Positions 1 through 12,471 of a DNA stretch of 64,000 nt are shown piece by piece. A program made the translations under genes and the position numbers. The notes beneath the pieces were generated by a model. That model was not told where the DNA came from. It saw only the letters and a program-made list of their open reading frames with translations, and made no database searches. Origin of the DNA: Haemaphysalis longicornis. Its lineage: Eukaryota > Arthropoda > Arachnida > Ixodida > Ixodidae. Position 1 is the stretch's first letter. Each line of letters starts with the position of its first letter. The stretch is from contig CM023452.1 of the NCBI GenBank assembly GCA_013339765.2, positions 163,555,581 through 163,619,580 of the forward strand, written 5' to 3'.

Positions 1-255
1 AAAAAACTTTATTGAGAGGCTGTTTCAATGTTATGTCCACACAGAACCGATTAAAAAGTGCACTCCCCCCCCTTCTGAGTTGGCAAGAATTTGATTCTTT
101 TTGGCTCCTAAGGTGACATAATAAATGTTCTTCTTCTCCAAATCAAGGTTCTTCTGCTCCAAAATAGAGATTTCACTGCTCCAAAAACTGCTCCCAAATC
201 TCATTAAGCTGTCTCACCCCAGCATAAGTCATGGTAGTGAAGGTCTCTTGCTCAA
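1..255 (-). repeat. 3' end of a transcribed repeat or neighbouring transcript
   Basis: On the minus strand this stretch ends in AATAAAGTTTTTT right at the window edge, which looks like a polyadenylation signal at a transcript or retroelement end. Upstream on the same strand are several GGAGCAG-type motifs spaced through the sequence. No open reading frame of note is present. Whether this is a gene 3' UTR or a dispersed repeat cannot be decided from this copy alone. Confidence 0.35.
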
Positions 256-470
256 GTGATATCTGGGCCGCCAGTGTGTCCTAGTGTCTGTCCGAAGACC
301 AAATTTCTTTCTGACTGCATATTTGTGATTTCGGAAGTCCTTTTAGATCATGAAAAACCTCACACGCTTAAGCAAAATAGTAAAGTTTTGGGAATAAAAG
401 GGTTAGAGGCTGGTTTCTTCAAACCGAGCAGTTGTGTTTGGTTTTCACGTCCCCTTTAAAACTCTTGCAG

Positions 471-866
471 GCGGTGCGAAGCCTGGCGCAGAGCCTGTCG
501 CCGCAGGCCGAGGAAGAAGACAATCTCCCGGAGGAAAACAGCAACGGATCCAGCAGCGGAGGCGGGGTCGGGGGCCTCGGCCGCCTTCCGCTGTCCTCGG
601 TGCCCCCGCGCAAGCGCCGCGCCGCTCTGGCAGCGGCGGCGGCGCTCCCTCGCAAGTCGAGGCGAACTTCAGCATCGAGCGCTCGTCGGAGCAGCAACGG
701 AAGCGCCGCCACTGCTGCATCGTCCTCCGACCATGCCCAGGACATGGCGGAAGGCGCGGCACACGCGCTTCTCAACTTGGCCAAAGTGGCCACCAGTCAG
801 CAGCAGCTACTGCTGCAGGCAAACAGCAAGCCGACGTTGCCGGCAATCCTCCGAGAGCGGCGGTGA
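471..866 (+). CDS. Terminal coding exon of an unrecognised Ser/Ala/Arg-rich protein
   Basis: The exon follows a good splice acceptor (pyrimidine run then CTTGCAG, ending at 470) and is read in phase 0 to a TGA at 864-866, giving 131 residues. It starts AVRSLAQSLSPQAEEED, then has a Ser/Gly/acidic stretch, a basic block (PPRKRR, PRKSRR) that could be a nuclear localisation signal, a Ser/Ala-rich run, and a predicted helix near the C-terminus (MAEGAAHALLNLAKVATSQQ). High GC, low complexity and the basic clusters suggest the tail of a nuclear regulatory protein. I do not recognise the family. A longer ORF in another frame (434-1051) covers the same bases but is Arg-rich and runs into the T-rich downstream DNA, so I prefer this frame. 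Earlier exons lie outside the window. Confidence 0.6.
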   Translation, partial: AVRSLAQSLSPQAEEEDNLPEENSNGSSSGGGVGGLGRLPLSSVPPRKRRAALAAAAALPRKSRRTSASSARRSSNGSAATAASSSDHAQDMAEGAAHALLNLAKVATSQQQLLLQANSKPTLPAILRERR

Positions 867-3017
867 AGACACGACTGCTCGACTGTGCGGGGCGTGTGGG
901 AGAAGTCTTCTTCGTCTGTGTTTACTACGGACCAGTCGTTTTTTTTGTACGACACACTTGTCGGACTTGGGGGCGGTACGACTTGTCATCGTTGTTCCGA
1001 GGGAGAATGTTCATTTGCGGTTTGTCGCGTGGGTGTCGGAGGTGTTTTTGAACTTGAAGCCCGACGTTTTCTGTGTGAACCTTTGCTTGTGCGTCGACAC
1101 TTATGCAATCGCCTGTTGCATGGCTGGAAGGCGTCGCTCGTTTTGCTTTTCTTCTGCTTTGCCTGTTCATGTCGCGTCGTGCTGTGCGCCTTCGTGTCGG
1201 AGATAGGAATCCTTTTCGTCGTCGGCTTCCTTTGGAAGCTGCCGGTTTTCTTCGAGTTTTCGTACGCTTAAAAAAAAATGGGCGAAAAAAGCGCGAGACG
1301 TTTCGGCAGTTCAAAATGGGCTCATCCAGTGGGGTGGCGGCGCATGTTAGTGCTGTAAGTGTTCGATAGGGACAGCGATTCGGTGGGCGATCTTTTCTGG
1401 CGCCAATTGGTTTCGTTGTGTTTACGCTTGACAGTTGTGAGCTAACGATACACACAGTACAACTTCCCCCGTTGTTTATATAATCTCTTGTTCCTTTGTC
1501 CGACCCCATTGCATTCAGGTGTGCTGGAAGTTGTGTGTTTGGGCCGCATTTTCAACTAGTAAGTTGTCGATGGAGCGCTGGGGCGCTGCTTTCGTTGTAC
1601 AACCATTTCGACGTCCTTTTCCATTTTTCGTGCCACTGGCGATTTGGTGATCGCTCCTACGAAGCATTCGTTCCCATTTGTTATTATTCGTTTCGTTGTC
1701 TACTTTGTGTGTCTGCATAAATCGTCGTCACAGGAGAGGTTTGGCTATTATAGATTCTTCTAGCGTGAGCGAATCGCTGCCCTCCATCTCTCTCTCTCTC
1801 TCTCCCTTTTTTAGAATTTATTATTACCAATTTCTCTCTTTGTGTCAATGTGTTCGGGAAGTTGGGGTTGGAGCATAACTCTCCCGGCGGATTTTCTAAT
1901 CTATCTCGAGCACCGTGACACGTTGTTCTCGAGGTGAGATAGGATTTGAAGTCCGCTAGCGAAATCCCCAAGCATGCCTGATAGGCTTTCACGTTTTTCT
2001 CATTTTGCATGATTTCTTGACATTTGCGGTAGTGTAGAGTAGTTTTGCTTTTGCGAATATATCTCTTCCAACAGCACCTGTGCTTTTTCTTTTTAATACT
2101 AACACGCGGCGCTAATGACAATTCCACGTTCATTCGGCCGGAAAAACAACGGTGGATGTTGGAACAATGTTTGCACCCGTTATTTATTCAGTCTTTCGTT
2201 GTTATTTTCTAGCTTTTTTTTTTTTTTAAAGGTAGCATGCGGTTAAAGCTGCATGCATTGCTCGGTATTTGGACTCTGTTGTCCGCAGAAACGCAAAACG
2301 TTGTAAGCTGATAGCAAATGCTGCTCACTGCTTCTGTTCAAACTCTCTTAATAACTAGCGTATGCATCTACGTGTTTCTTTTTTATTTCTTTGTTTATGT
2401 GTGTTGCGCTTCTGATAGGACTGTCGTCGACACTATAGATTTTGCTCATTCCCTGCCTCAAGAACCGATCGAGGCCTGCCTACTTTGTGTGGACTTCTTT
2501 CTGTGCGGCCTGTCTGAAGTAACGTTGCGTCAACAACCCCTTTCACCTTCAGAGGCAAAGTACTAGGACAAAAACAAAATCTTTGCCCCCTTCGTTTTTC
2601 TTTCATCCTCTGCCTGGCAGGGGGGATTCAAACTTCAAAGGCAATAATGCGCACTTTTTAGCGAAGTGATAATAATGAAGCAATGGCAGACGTGAACGCG
2701 TGATGTGTTGCTTAAAACATCTTAAAACGTTGTGGGTGAATTTTGTTGGCAGTTTTTCAATGGTGATACATTGACATTACGTTACATTGCATAAAGGTGA
2801 ATCTGAGGAAAGCTGCTTTGCCTTGTTTACTTTTCTTTCGATCTTTTCTTTTTTTTTATGTAGGCCTAACGGGTGAAACTAGAATGCTCACAAGCAGTCG
2901 TTTCTGCTTCATTCTCTGCTGCAGTTAACGTTGCATGGAATAAGGCGTGGCAGGTGGACACTGTAAAATAAGATGCATGCAGGGCATTGGCTCTGCACAC
3001 CAAATACTTGAAGATGC

Positions 3018-3096
3018 GATAGTATATGTATATATATATATATATGAATATAAGTATATACATGGTTATATATATATCAGCACACACACACACAAA
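3018..3096. repeat. TA and CA microsatellites
   Basis: An alternating TA tract around 3024-3078, interrupted by GAATATAAG, is followed by a CACACA run ending near 3096. Short simple-sequence DNA only. Confidence 0.8.
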
Positions 3097-6000
3097 GAAC
3101 ATTACATGTACAGGTGGCGTCATAAGTAATTGAAACAAGGATTTGGGAATATCGTAAAATATTGGACACCCAATACCGGTTTTCAGGAAGCTTTTTCTGT
3201 TAGCGAGGACTCCTTTAAACGAACAGCAATGCAGCCAGGAAGTTTCTGGAAGAAGAAATTCCTGTAAATTTGGCAAACCGTGTTCCAGTTACTTTTGATG
3301 GCACCTGTATAGCGCGTTATATACATAAATGCCTGCTCTCGGGATGGACCCACCACATTGCAAGGAAAGGTTTGGAAGGCCGGAGAAAAATGACGGTGGA
3401 GATGCAGCTTTTTTTTTTTTTTTTTTTTAATATGACAACAAAGGACTGTGGCTAACACTGCATGGTAATCGTGTTTTGCTTTTGGGATTCTTTTTGTTAG
3501 GTGTTGACAGCCAAATCCGTTGCCTCTGAGTAGGTTTGTATGAACTGTAGTGACGCTGTCTTGTTTTGATTCGTGTGGCTTTTTCTTGTATCATTGCTGG
3601 CCGGCGTTTGTTGTGTGTCTTGCTTCCCTAACATTACGAGGTGGCCGGTCGGAAAACTTCGAGTATTTTTGTTTCGTCACGCCTCCCTTGTCCTGTTACC
3701 CTTATTCCATCGTCGTTTGGGAGACAGTCGTTGGCGCATTTAGCTTTTCCGCAATTTTTTTAGCTTTTGTGTGTACCTTTTTTCGAATTGTGGGGAGCAG
3801 ACCTGGTAGCCGAACGTTGTCATGTTCTTGAGTGCTCCTCTTTGCAGTTTGGTGCCAATCATTACAAGTGTGGCAAGCGCGCGATCACTGGTATCGGAAA
3901 GACCTGAGCTCGCGTGTTTGTCCCCCCCTCCCTCTTTCTTTAGTTTAGCGTACAAATGTCGTAACTAACCAAACTTTTATTGCAGTGTGTACCGTTTGCA
4001 TGTGTAGCTTTCTTTTTCTCCTTTATGGCAACCTGTGAAGAGAAGGGAAGCAAGGTATGGACACACTTTGAAAACATGGAGAAGTTCCTTTAAGAAAGTT
4101 TCGGACATGCCAATGCATCTATACGAGAGGTGGCCCTGAGTTGAGCTCAAAAGAGAAGTTGTGGTTAGTGGCAGTATTACAACGCTCTGTATTTTATCTT
4201 CAGTAGTGGGTGTTGTTTCCTTGTAAGAAGCGTTTAGTTTTCTTTCAACTCCGCCTCCCTTCGAGGTGGGGGGAGACGCTTCTATCGTGCCAGGCTGGCG
4301 TTGTTGAGGGGACACACCTCTCCCTTCAAGCGTTCAAAAGTTTTCAGAGCGTTTAAAGTTTGGATGGAGAGCATCTTCTGTGCCAAAAGCGTCGACCACG
4401 GTGGGAAACAGGCGAAGAAGGAACGTCGACAACGGTTGGTAGTACTAGCGGTAACAATAACTTCGCGATCACCCGTCTGTACAGAAACTCTTGTTTTCCT
4501 GTTGTGACAAGTCCTGTTTATCCTTGCGCGCTTGTGCCGACGAATGTCTAGCGTCGCGTGTGACTTCTGTTCCATAGGTGTGTGTGTGCTTGATCCTGTT
4601 TGTGTGTGTGTGAGAGAGAGAGTGCACGCGGCGAATGGAGAGTCTATTCCTATGCAACTTGTTCATCTTCCCGTCTCTCTCGAGAACTCAAAACTGTTGG
4701 TTGCACGCGAGAGTTTTTTGCCAAGTTTGGCGTGGTTACTGTACCTTGCGGAGAGATGTGTGTGGGCAAGTGTTGATGCTTCCTTTGAACGCGTTTTTTG
4801 TTCCGTCACGTCACTTCTTCACAAGCGGTGGAGCTTTCGTGGACTTCTGGCAAGCCTTTACTACGAACCACGCCTGTTTCGTCCCCTGTCTTGCCTCCCG
4901 CGGTCAGACCTGTGGGTCCCAGCAATAATCGACAAAGCAATCACTAGCGGCATCATAATAAGTGCGTAGGAATAACGTAGGGGCAGTGTTCAACGAAACA
5001 GAAACTGCTTCTCCTTTGAGCACACTTTTTTTTTTTTTTTTTTCTTCGTGCGAGCACGTTCCCGTTTTCACTGACTACCACGCTTCACCCTTCGTTCCAC
5101 ATCCCCGCAATCGATCGCAGTGTTGCGCAGCTTTTAGAAACGCTTGTTCACACCAGTTTGTGTCGGCACAGAGCAGTTCCCACAGGTGTTTATCATCAGC
5201 TCATCGATAAGGCCTGGCTTTGTTACGCAGCCGTTTGTGTATGTTCAGTCATCAGTATCTGCGGAAAGTGGCCATTTGAAAAATAAAAAGTGGCTTTTTC
5301 ACTTTAGTTTGTTTTTGACAAGTTGATAAGCTATCAGGGTGCAGTGCCCCCACAAACACCTGAACATCGTCTGGTACACATTTATGCCACGGCATATGGG
5401 AGCTGTATTTTGTTATTGTCGTCGCTGCACTAAAGGCGGAAGCGTTGTCAGGTGGACACAAGCTATGCAGTCGCTTTCTTGTAAATGTGTTTCTCCCCCA
5501 CTTTTTTTATTTCTCCGTTGTCTTTGCACAGCTGTCCTTCACGCTTGCTATGCTGCACAAGAGCGCAATGTTGCACCCAAAGTGCGAAGCGCTGCGTGAA
5601 ATTCTCGTCAACGAAACGCGTGTTTGTTTACTAGTGCAGGGCCCATGTTTCGCGATCTTAGTCTTCTCAAATTCTCAACTGAAGGTTCAGGTAGTGAATT
5701 AGTTTTGTTCTTTTTGCTGGCGTGTTGTTCTTTCTACGACAGAGATGAGGTTTCCATTGACTTGTAGAAGCCTCTTTTTATTTATTATGGCTGGTTGCCC
5801 TAAAGGGCAGTGTCTCAGTTCTTTTTTCTTCCCATTTCAAGGGGCTTGTTAGTTGAGGAAGAAGACTTTGTAATCTATACTTTGGGTACTGCCTGCTTTT
5901 CTTACATTCTTAATTCAAATGTTGACTCTCTTAGTTGTGTTTTGTGTGTGCGTGTCAAGCAACGGAAGTGCATTTTCTGAGCTTTTGGACGAACGCTTTG

Positions 6001-6517
6001 TCATTGCGGTGTTAACAATATTCTCTTTTTGCTGATAATTTCCGGCGATAGCAACATTGCTTTCGATACACTCTGGCCAACCCTATGTTGTGTGTTCTGT
6101 GTTAACTAACCTTGGGGATATAGCATGCTTTCTTCTTTTTCTTGTTGTTGAATGATGTGGGTCGGCTTGATTGTGCAACATATGTGGAGGGATTACAGAA
6201 GCCACAAAAGTTGTCGCACGAAGAAAAAAAACGGCACACTATTTTTTTTTTTTTTTTTTTTTGGTCTGTGTAAATAGGATCTGTAAACTGTTGTTGAAGA
6301 GAAAAGGAAAAAAAAGGTTACGAAATGCACATTTTTCTAAGCTGAACATCAGTTTTCATTCTTTTTTTCTTTTCGTAGAGGCAGTTTTGTGTCGATGCCA
6401 ATACTACCATTGCCAAACCACAAGATGGGATTGCGTCTGTTGCGTATTTTTAGATAGAAAGAAAAAATAAGAGAACTTGTTTTTCTTTTCTTCTGTTTGA
6501 GGTGAAGAATGTATTTC

Positions 6518-6523
6518 AATAAA
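6518..6523 (+). terminator. Candidate polyadenylation signal AATAAA
   Basis: This AATAAA is followed within about 25 bases by a GT-rich stretch (GAGGTGTGTAAAGG). It is the most distal good candidate for the upstream gene's 3' end, because transposon-derived sequence begins soon after. Confidence 0.4.
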
Positions 6524-6535
6524 TAGAGGTGTGTA

Positions 6536-7029
6536 AAGGAGGCACTCTATCATAAGCTTGTTGTTGTGTCATTGTGTCATTGTTTCCGACTTTGTATTTG
6601 CACACTGTAGGGTCAACTATTTTATAACGAAGTCTTCTTAGAAATCTACAGCAGTAATGTAAATTCTCATTTTCAATGGCAATTTTTGGGGACAGGCAGA
6701 TGTTTGCAAAAAGATCTCTTACGTTAATTGTAAAAAATTTGAGAATTGCTCTAACTCTGTTTGTTTTGCCACAGTTTGAAACGTTTTCAAACTTCAAAGG
6801 CATGTTGTAAAAGCACTGGTATTCTTTGTGACACACATTACCCAATAAGGACCTTGCACCAAGCGATGGAAGTGAATATTGAGATGTACAAGCGGAAAGT
6901 AGATCTCATTGTCCTGTGGCGGAAGCATCATTGCTGTTATCACCGAGAGTAAACCTTCTTTGGGAAGTTATAGTTTCATGGCCACGCCTTACTTTTTAGT
7001 TCCCCCTGTGACACTATGCCCGATGTCCG
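6536..7029. other. No gene seen
   Basis: AT-rich single-copy-looking sequence. ORFs on both strands are short and lack splice context or recognisable motifs. Confidence 0.5.
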
Positions 7030-7040
7030 ATTCAGAAGTT

Positions 7041-7249
7041 GCTGCTGAGCATGAGGTCGAGGGTGCAATTCCCGGCCGCGGCGGCCGCTTTTCTGATGGA
7101 GGCGAAAAGCAAAAACGCCCGTGTGTACGAGATTTCGGCGCACGTTAAAGATCCCCAGGTGGTCAAAATTAAATCCGGAGCCCTCCACTACAGCGCGCCT
7201 TATCGGCTGCGTTGTGTCGGCATGTTAAACCCTACAATCAAATCAGTCA
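7041..7249 (+). mobile_element. Ruka-type tick SINE with target duplication
   Basis: A tRNA-derived SINE. A degenerate RNA polymerase III B-box (GGTGCAATTCCCGG, about 7062-7075) is followed by the conserved body (AAAAACGCCCGTGTGTACGA, then CACGTTAAAGATCCCCAGGT) and ends at TTAAACCCTACAATCAAATCAGTCA. The 11-bp sequence ATTCAGAAGTT occurs exactly at 7030-7040 and at 7250-7260, so the insertion boundaries are visible. Ruka is the SINE family described from ixodid ticks, and I assign this copy by resemblance. Moved by LINE enzymes; no protein. Confidence 0.8.
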
Positions 7250-7260
7250 ATTCAGAAGTT

Positions 7261-8980
7261 CTTCTTTGGCTGGAAAGCATGTCACTGCAGCTTTTCCTAC
7301 AATGCCCTTGGCGCAGCAGCGTGTCGCAAGTGCTTGGTGCAGCACAAATGATTTCCCCCTGCAAGGTGATCCAAAGTGGTCAAGAATGGCTGACAAACCT
7401 TCTCTCAGGTCTAGGCTTGCGGTGAGGTACATGATCTTCCACGTTTTTAACGGCGAAGCTTTTAAGCAAATCGTAATTTTTCGTGTCGGCAGTTAAAAAT
7501 GCCAAGAAATTGCTGGGCGCAAGCTTTGCGGCGGGCAGGTGGGAGTTAACAAAACCAAGAAAATGCCGAGCGCTTGTGTGTGTGTGTGTGTGCAGCGACC
7601 GCCCAGCGTCCCCTTCGCATGTTTGTCAAGCCAAGCAAACCCACTTGGGAAGATTGGCCAAGATTTGGCCAACATTTGCTCGGAACGAGAAAGACATGTC
7701 GTAGCGTACTGCTCTCCGAGGTGTTTTCCAATGATTATCACTTCCAAAACAATGAAATAAGCTCACACTTTATAGCGACAACTGATGGAGTAAAGGCGGT
7801 GGCGGCAGTGAAGGAGCGAATCGACGGCAATGGTAAACCATCGTGATGGTCGTGAAGGTGGTGGTGTACAGCTTCGCTACCTTCAAGTCCTGCGCGTTAG
7901 TGTGAGCTTTCTTCATTTTTTCTTGTTACTCTTTCGCACTTGGCGTTAGGGAACAAAGAATGAAATTTCTTACAGCAGCTGTGTTCTTCTACTCAGTTGG
8001 CCAATATTCCATGCACAGTTGGGCGCTGGTGGATGCAAAAAATACCACCACCCCAAAAAAAAAAAAAAAACAGGTGTACTGCACACACCCTGGCCTGCTC
8101 ATTCCCTCTGTGTCTCCAGCCGCGCGCTGCCCATGTTTGGAAGCTGTTCGGGGGATAATCTGGTAATTAAGATTTGCAAGAAGTCATTGAGCTTGGCAAA
8201 CTTCGCCGCAATAGTCTCTCTGAACGCAATCCTATTAATCGCATTTCTGGCGGCACGCACACTACGGCTGCGCCACTCTCTTTGGGCTTTAAGTTTGAAG
8301 GCTGAAACTCGAGCTTCGTTTGTGAAATTAGAGGTTGTGAGTGCATATCAGCAGCCCAATTTGTCAAAAGTTGGGGCTGCGGTGAAATTAAGAGAGTTTA
8401 CTGTACCCTCGTAATGCAAGGCTCATGGTACGTCCTTTCAACGGCGCAAAACTGAGGCAGGTACCACACGTGGAAAAAAGAGAGACCCTAATCTGGCTTG
8501 CACTTACAACCACAGTGTTCAAATACTCGCTCACAAAAGCGCGACTACAGATACCAATGTTTGTAAGGGCCAGCTTAGGTGCGTGAACATCGCATCTTAG
8601 TGATGCAGCAATGACGACCTTATTGCCATCTCGTCTTCGTGACGAAATGGGCATTGGTAGGGATTTTCCGTCTTGCCTAACAGCAGGTGTTGAGCAGCCA
8701 GCGAACAAAACAAAATATGAATTTTCAAGTCAATCGAAATGTTAAAAAAGCAGCTGACGATTACTACACTCCCTAATGTGAAATTCATGCGCAGTGCAGT
8801 CTTTGTGGTCACAACACATAGCTGCTGCATCTCAAGAAGTGATCACACGATTGACGAACGCATGGTGGCGCGTTATCTCGCAGTGCATCGCTGCCGCCGA
8901 GCGTGTTGTTGCAAATCGTGTTTGAACCTCCCACACAAATGTCGTGCAGCTCAGATTGGCCAGAAATGGAGGAGGAGTGT
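7261..8980. other. No gene seen; includes a TG microsatellite
   Basis: A (TG)n run lies at about 7576-7593 and an A-run near 8056-8071. Overlapping 60-130 residue ORFs in several frames have no common codon signal or splice sites. Nothing recognisable. Confidence 0.45.
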
Positions 8981-8981
8981 C

Positions 8982-9087
8982 TGGCAAAAGTGTGAGGGGG
9001 AGGCAGCGAGGCATACTGAGCCGTGCCAACGCGCTGGGAGATGACGCCATAGCAGTGCGGACCACCCTTCCCCTCACACTTTTGCCA
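8982..9087. repeat. Inverted repeat, 21-bp arms
   Basis: TGGCAAAAGTGTGAGGGGGA at 8982 onward is repeated inverted at 9067-9087 with one mismatch, separated by about 64 bases. It could be the terminal repeats of a very small DNA element or a lone hairpin. No target duplication was recognised. Confidence 0.5.
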
Positions 9088-9207
9088 CAGGCTCAGCCTC
9101 TGTTGTCTTTCCGCTTTGGGTGTCTCGTTCGCTCGTGGCATTGCCTTCACCGCGCCCAAACCACTGTACCGGGCATCAAAGTGCTGCGCACTACAACCAG
9201 AAGTCAA

Positions 9208-10058
9208 AGGGGCCGTGCAGACAAAAATACAAGTTCGTTTTATTCGAAAGATTTGGTGTTTTATATTGCCCCCAGTGCTTTTCCAGCAGCAAACGATGTT
9301 TTTAATCACTGAGAAGTTAATCAATTTAAGCTGAAATTTTGATTCTCCCGCCAAATCCTGTGTTTCACAACGTCTGCAATGACGTACCAAGGACAGGTCT
9401 TCAAGCGAATGTCAGTGCGCTGTTTAGTCGGCAGTACATTGTGCAGCCTTGCTGACCGTCAGTCTTCCTAGATGGCACCACCACACTGCACCAGACTGCT
9501 GACCGCCTTCGCTCTGTTTTTGACCATATTTTCACCTGGCTTGTTTTTGTTACGGTTGGAAGTAATCGTTTCGTGAAACACTGGGTATGCTCGAAAAACT
9601 GGGTCACATAAGACAACGTCAGTTATGCCAATCAGCCAGTGTCGTCTGAGACAACCCCAAAGCGTCGCACTGCTGTGCCGCTAAAACAAGCATAGTGTGC
9701 ACTACCAACAGCAGTGCACACTGGTACTTGAATGTTTACACGTACTTTCGTAACTTCCATTGTTTACCCCACCATTCTTACTGGTATAAAATAAATATGC
9801 ATTACACTAAGTCGAAATAGCTTGTTCTTGAAGCTTATAAGCCCTGCCTAACTTGCTCTTGCCGGCCTCAGCCCAGCTGTGCACATTATGCCATACATTC
9901 TAGTGCGGGAAATAGGCTAGGGAGTAACATGGCTATTCCCTTTTTCCCTGATTATGTAGCTTATTGGAGTGAAGTGTGCATTAAAAGTGGTGTCAGTGTG
10001 GGTCTAACGAGGCAATCTTTCAAATGAACCAAACTTTTGTTTTGTCTGCATGGCCCCT
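9208..10058. mobile_element. TTAA-targeting MITE, family 1, copy a
   Basis: Non-autonomous DNA element of about 851 bp. The left end (AAGGGGCCGTGCAGACAAAA) is the inverted complement of the right end (TTTTGTCTGCATGGCCCCT). The inverted terminal repeats extend about 45 bp through the TTCGAAAGATT region. The right flank is TTAA; the left flank is a decayed TCAA. Further copies lie at 44007-45289 and, split, at 58255-61607. No coding capacity. TTAA targeting is known for the piggyBac and Kolobok superfamilies. Confidence 0.75.
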
Positions 10059-10633
10059 TTAATGAGGCCCCTGTGAGTGTGCTTTGGGGTAGAAGGTATA
10101 TCGCTGGCAAGCGTCCCTCCGCCCCATGCACTCCACACGCCGTGAGCGGCAGTGGGAGCGTGCCAGAGAGCAATTCCGGCGACGTGCAAATTCAAAGTTT
10201 CGAGTGCGGGGAGCCGAAGCCAAGCTTCAAAATTGAGTCACACCGACGAAATTTAATCTTACGTCAAAGCCAGCTTTCTGGTAAATTCTCTGCACATCTC
10301 AATCTAATGTACAAATCTTGAAAAAAATACTTGAATTACCCGCTAGTACGACTCTGTCGTCACACCAAGTTTCAACTATGTTTTTGCTCCATGCACTTCT
10401 TCGTGTCCAGCTATGCTGGTCATCCTTCTTCACAGAGTGAAAGGGCAGTGAATTTTTTTTTTCGTAGTTAAATTAACCATTTCTAATGTGAAAATGTGAG
10501 AAAAGCTACTGCACAAAAATGTGTCCAGAATATGGACCGAAATTATGACCTTCCAATGACATGTCTTATGCCTTACCAACTCGTTTTTTTAGGTGACTAC
10601 ACTCTGCCACTTTCTGAAGCATTTATGTTAATA
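10059..10633. other. No gene seen
   Basis: Intergenic sequence between two DNA elements. No ORF with splice context and no recognisable repeat ends. Confidence 0.5.
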
Positions 10634-11585
10634 CAGTGAACTCCCGTTAAAACGAACTTGGTTAAGGCGAATTTCCGCTTATGCCGAACAATGTGGTAAC
10701 ATTACTAGTTTGGTTTTCCATAGACCCAATTTTAAAAAATCCGCTTAAGTTGAACAGCCTTGCACCTACTCATTCGTTAAGACGAACAACTTTCAGGGTG
10801 ACCACCACTGCTGGAAATTCTGGGCAGCGAACATGGCACTTTTGGTGGGGTGGGCGGGGATTTCATGCGACCAAAGGGAAAGAGCAGTAAAGAAAACCAC
10901 AGCGCGAAGCGAATTTGTGCCACAGAGGAAAGGAAAAGGCTAGAAAAAAAGATGCAGATAAAGCTACCACTTCTTCCACCCTTCAACCCATGGATCGAAG
11001 AAAAGAAAAAAAAATGAGGAAGAAATAAAAATAGTGAAAAAAGCAAAGAAAAAATGAGTGAGGGCGGGTTTTGTGGCCTGGAGAAGAGGCGCACTAGGAG
11101 GATAAAAAAAAAATTTTAAAAGCGACAACGGAGACTTCCTGCTCGCAAACGTAGCGTTTCTCCCGACCAATGGTGTTTCTCAGTAGGAGTGTGTGAGTTC
11201 GTGTCGGAGAGAGAGAGAGACAGAGAAAGACAATTTCTGGTCAGATCACATCGGTTCGCATCGCGAGCCCCGCCGCGTCAGGACCGAGTTCCCACCTGTC
11301 TTTGTTGCATTGTCGCCTACGGTAGTGGGTGTACGCTCTCCGTCGCCACACTTTGACGGGATAAAACCAGGGAAGAGCACTTGAGGACAGCCTGCTACCA
11401 AGTTGCGCGAATGCATGATTCTTTTGTCTTTTTCCTCCATTGTAAGTCTACTTCATTCACTGTATTGAGGTGAGATATTTGCACGCATCTGGACATGATA
11501 CCGGTTCTTTTTTTGGGGGGCTTCTGATAAGACAAACTTGTGATAAGGTGAACAAATTATCATGATGTTAATGGGAGTTACAGCA
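10634..11585. mobile_element. pogo/Tigger-like (Tc1/mariner) MITE
   Basis: The left end CAGTGAACTCCCGTTAA continues with ACGAAC-type motifs typical of pogo/Tigger termini. The right end is its imperfect inverted copy (TTAATGGGAGTTACAGC). A TA dinucleotide lies outside each end (10632-10633 and 11586-11587), as expected for Tc1/mariner insertion. The interior is purine-rich with a (GA)n stretch at about 11208-11220 and shows no transposase. Confidence 0.6.
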
Positions 11586-12471
11586 TACACTTCATAGTGG
11601 CAGCCAGGGCCACTGCACCAACTCAAGGTAAAGGATCTTTTTTCTAACCCCTGGCTGCACTTGTGTGGAAAAACAAAACTGAACACCTATCATAGTGAGA
11701 CATGCTGTTTTATGACACGATTAGTACTTGTACATTAAAAACATGCTTAGCAAAGGCAGCCAAATGCATTTTACTTTTCCTTACTGTGTTTTCAGAGAAA
11801 TACCCTAATCAAGTTCTACCCACTCCTCCTAACTCTTTATAGTTTGCTACGCAACTGGGAAAAAACGTACAAGCAGTTATGTACAAACATTTACAAGCAT
11901 TTCCACTTTGGCACTTGGTGCCTTATTAAATTGGTGCTGCTGCTGTTGTGAGTGCTATAGTTGCAGTCATGCTGCTAGCCTACTGGTATGGGCCAATTAA
12001 CTGCCCCGCTAATGGCAGCCAGAACTTGGCAAGGACTACATACACCCTTGCCAAGGTTAAGTTAGTTTGGGACTGCAAATGGTCCAGCTTGGTGTTTGCA
12101 CAGCAAAAAGTCCCACAACAGCATTCTGGGAGCACAAACCGAACCTTTAATTTCTTTCTTTCACTTCAATCTATTACACAATTACTACAATAATAAATCG
12201 CTACCGTGCCATCAAAAAACATTCTAGAGTAGAAAAGCCTCATTTACTCCTGATCCAATGCTTGCTCCTTTTAAGCTATCCTGTAGTTCTACACTAGTAC
12301 AACTGGGGTAAACTAATATTGCAATGTTGTTCTAGCAGGAGGGCATGGAACGTCGCCAATTGCAACCGCCTTTCGCAGTATAGGTGAGTGGCAGAAACAT
12401 CTCAGCCGTATTTTAACGGATTCGTCCGTTAACAACAATAGCGGATCCGTCTTTGGCTGTCGCCACGATCG
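11586..12471 (-). other. Probable 3' UTR and downstream flank of the TMEM223-like gene
   Basis: This lies just downstream (minus strand) of the TMEM223-like stop codon. An ATTAAA-type signal on the minus strand near 12145-12150 could end the transcript. No other feature seen. Confidence 0.35.

Larger units (their letters stand above)
867..6535 (+). other. Probable long 3' UTR of the gene ending at 866
   Basis: This 5.7-kb stretch directly follows the stop codon. It is AT-rich with many T-runs on the plus strand and has no convincing ORF, no recognisable transposon ends and no SINE. That is unusual for this repeat-dense window and fits one long 3' UTR. Candidate polyadenylation signals are AATAAA at 5282-5287 and at 6518-6523. 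Transcript data would be needed to show that it is one continuous UTR. Confidence 0.45.

Noticed and set aside
434..1051. 205-codon ORF overlapping the first exon
   Set aside because: Arg-rich shadow of the GC-rich exon that runs into non-coding T-rich DNA. The frame ending at 866 has better composition and a phase-0 acceptor.
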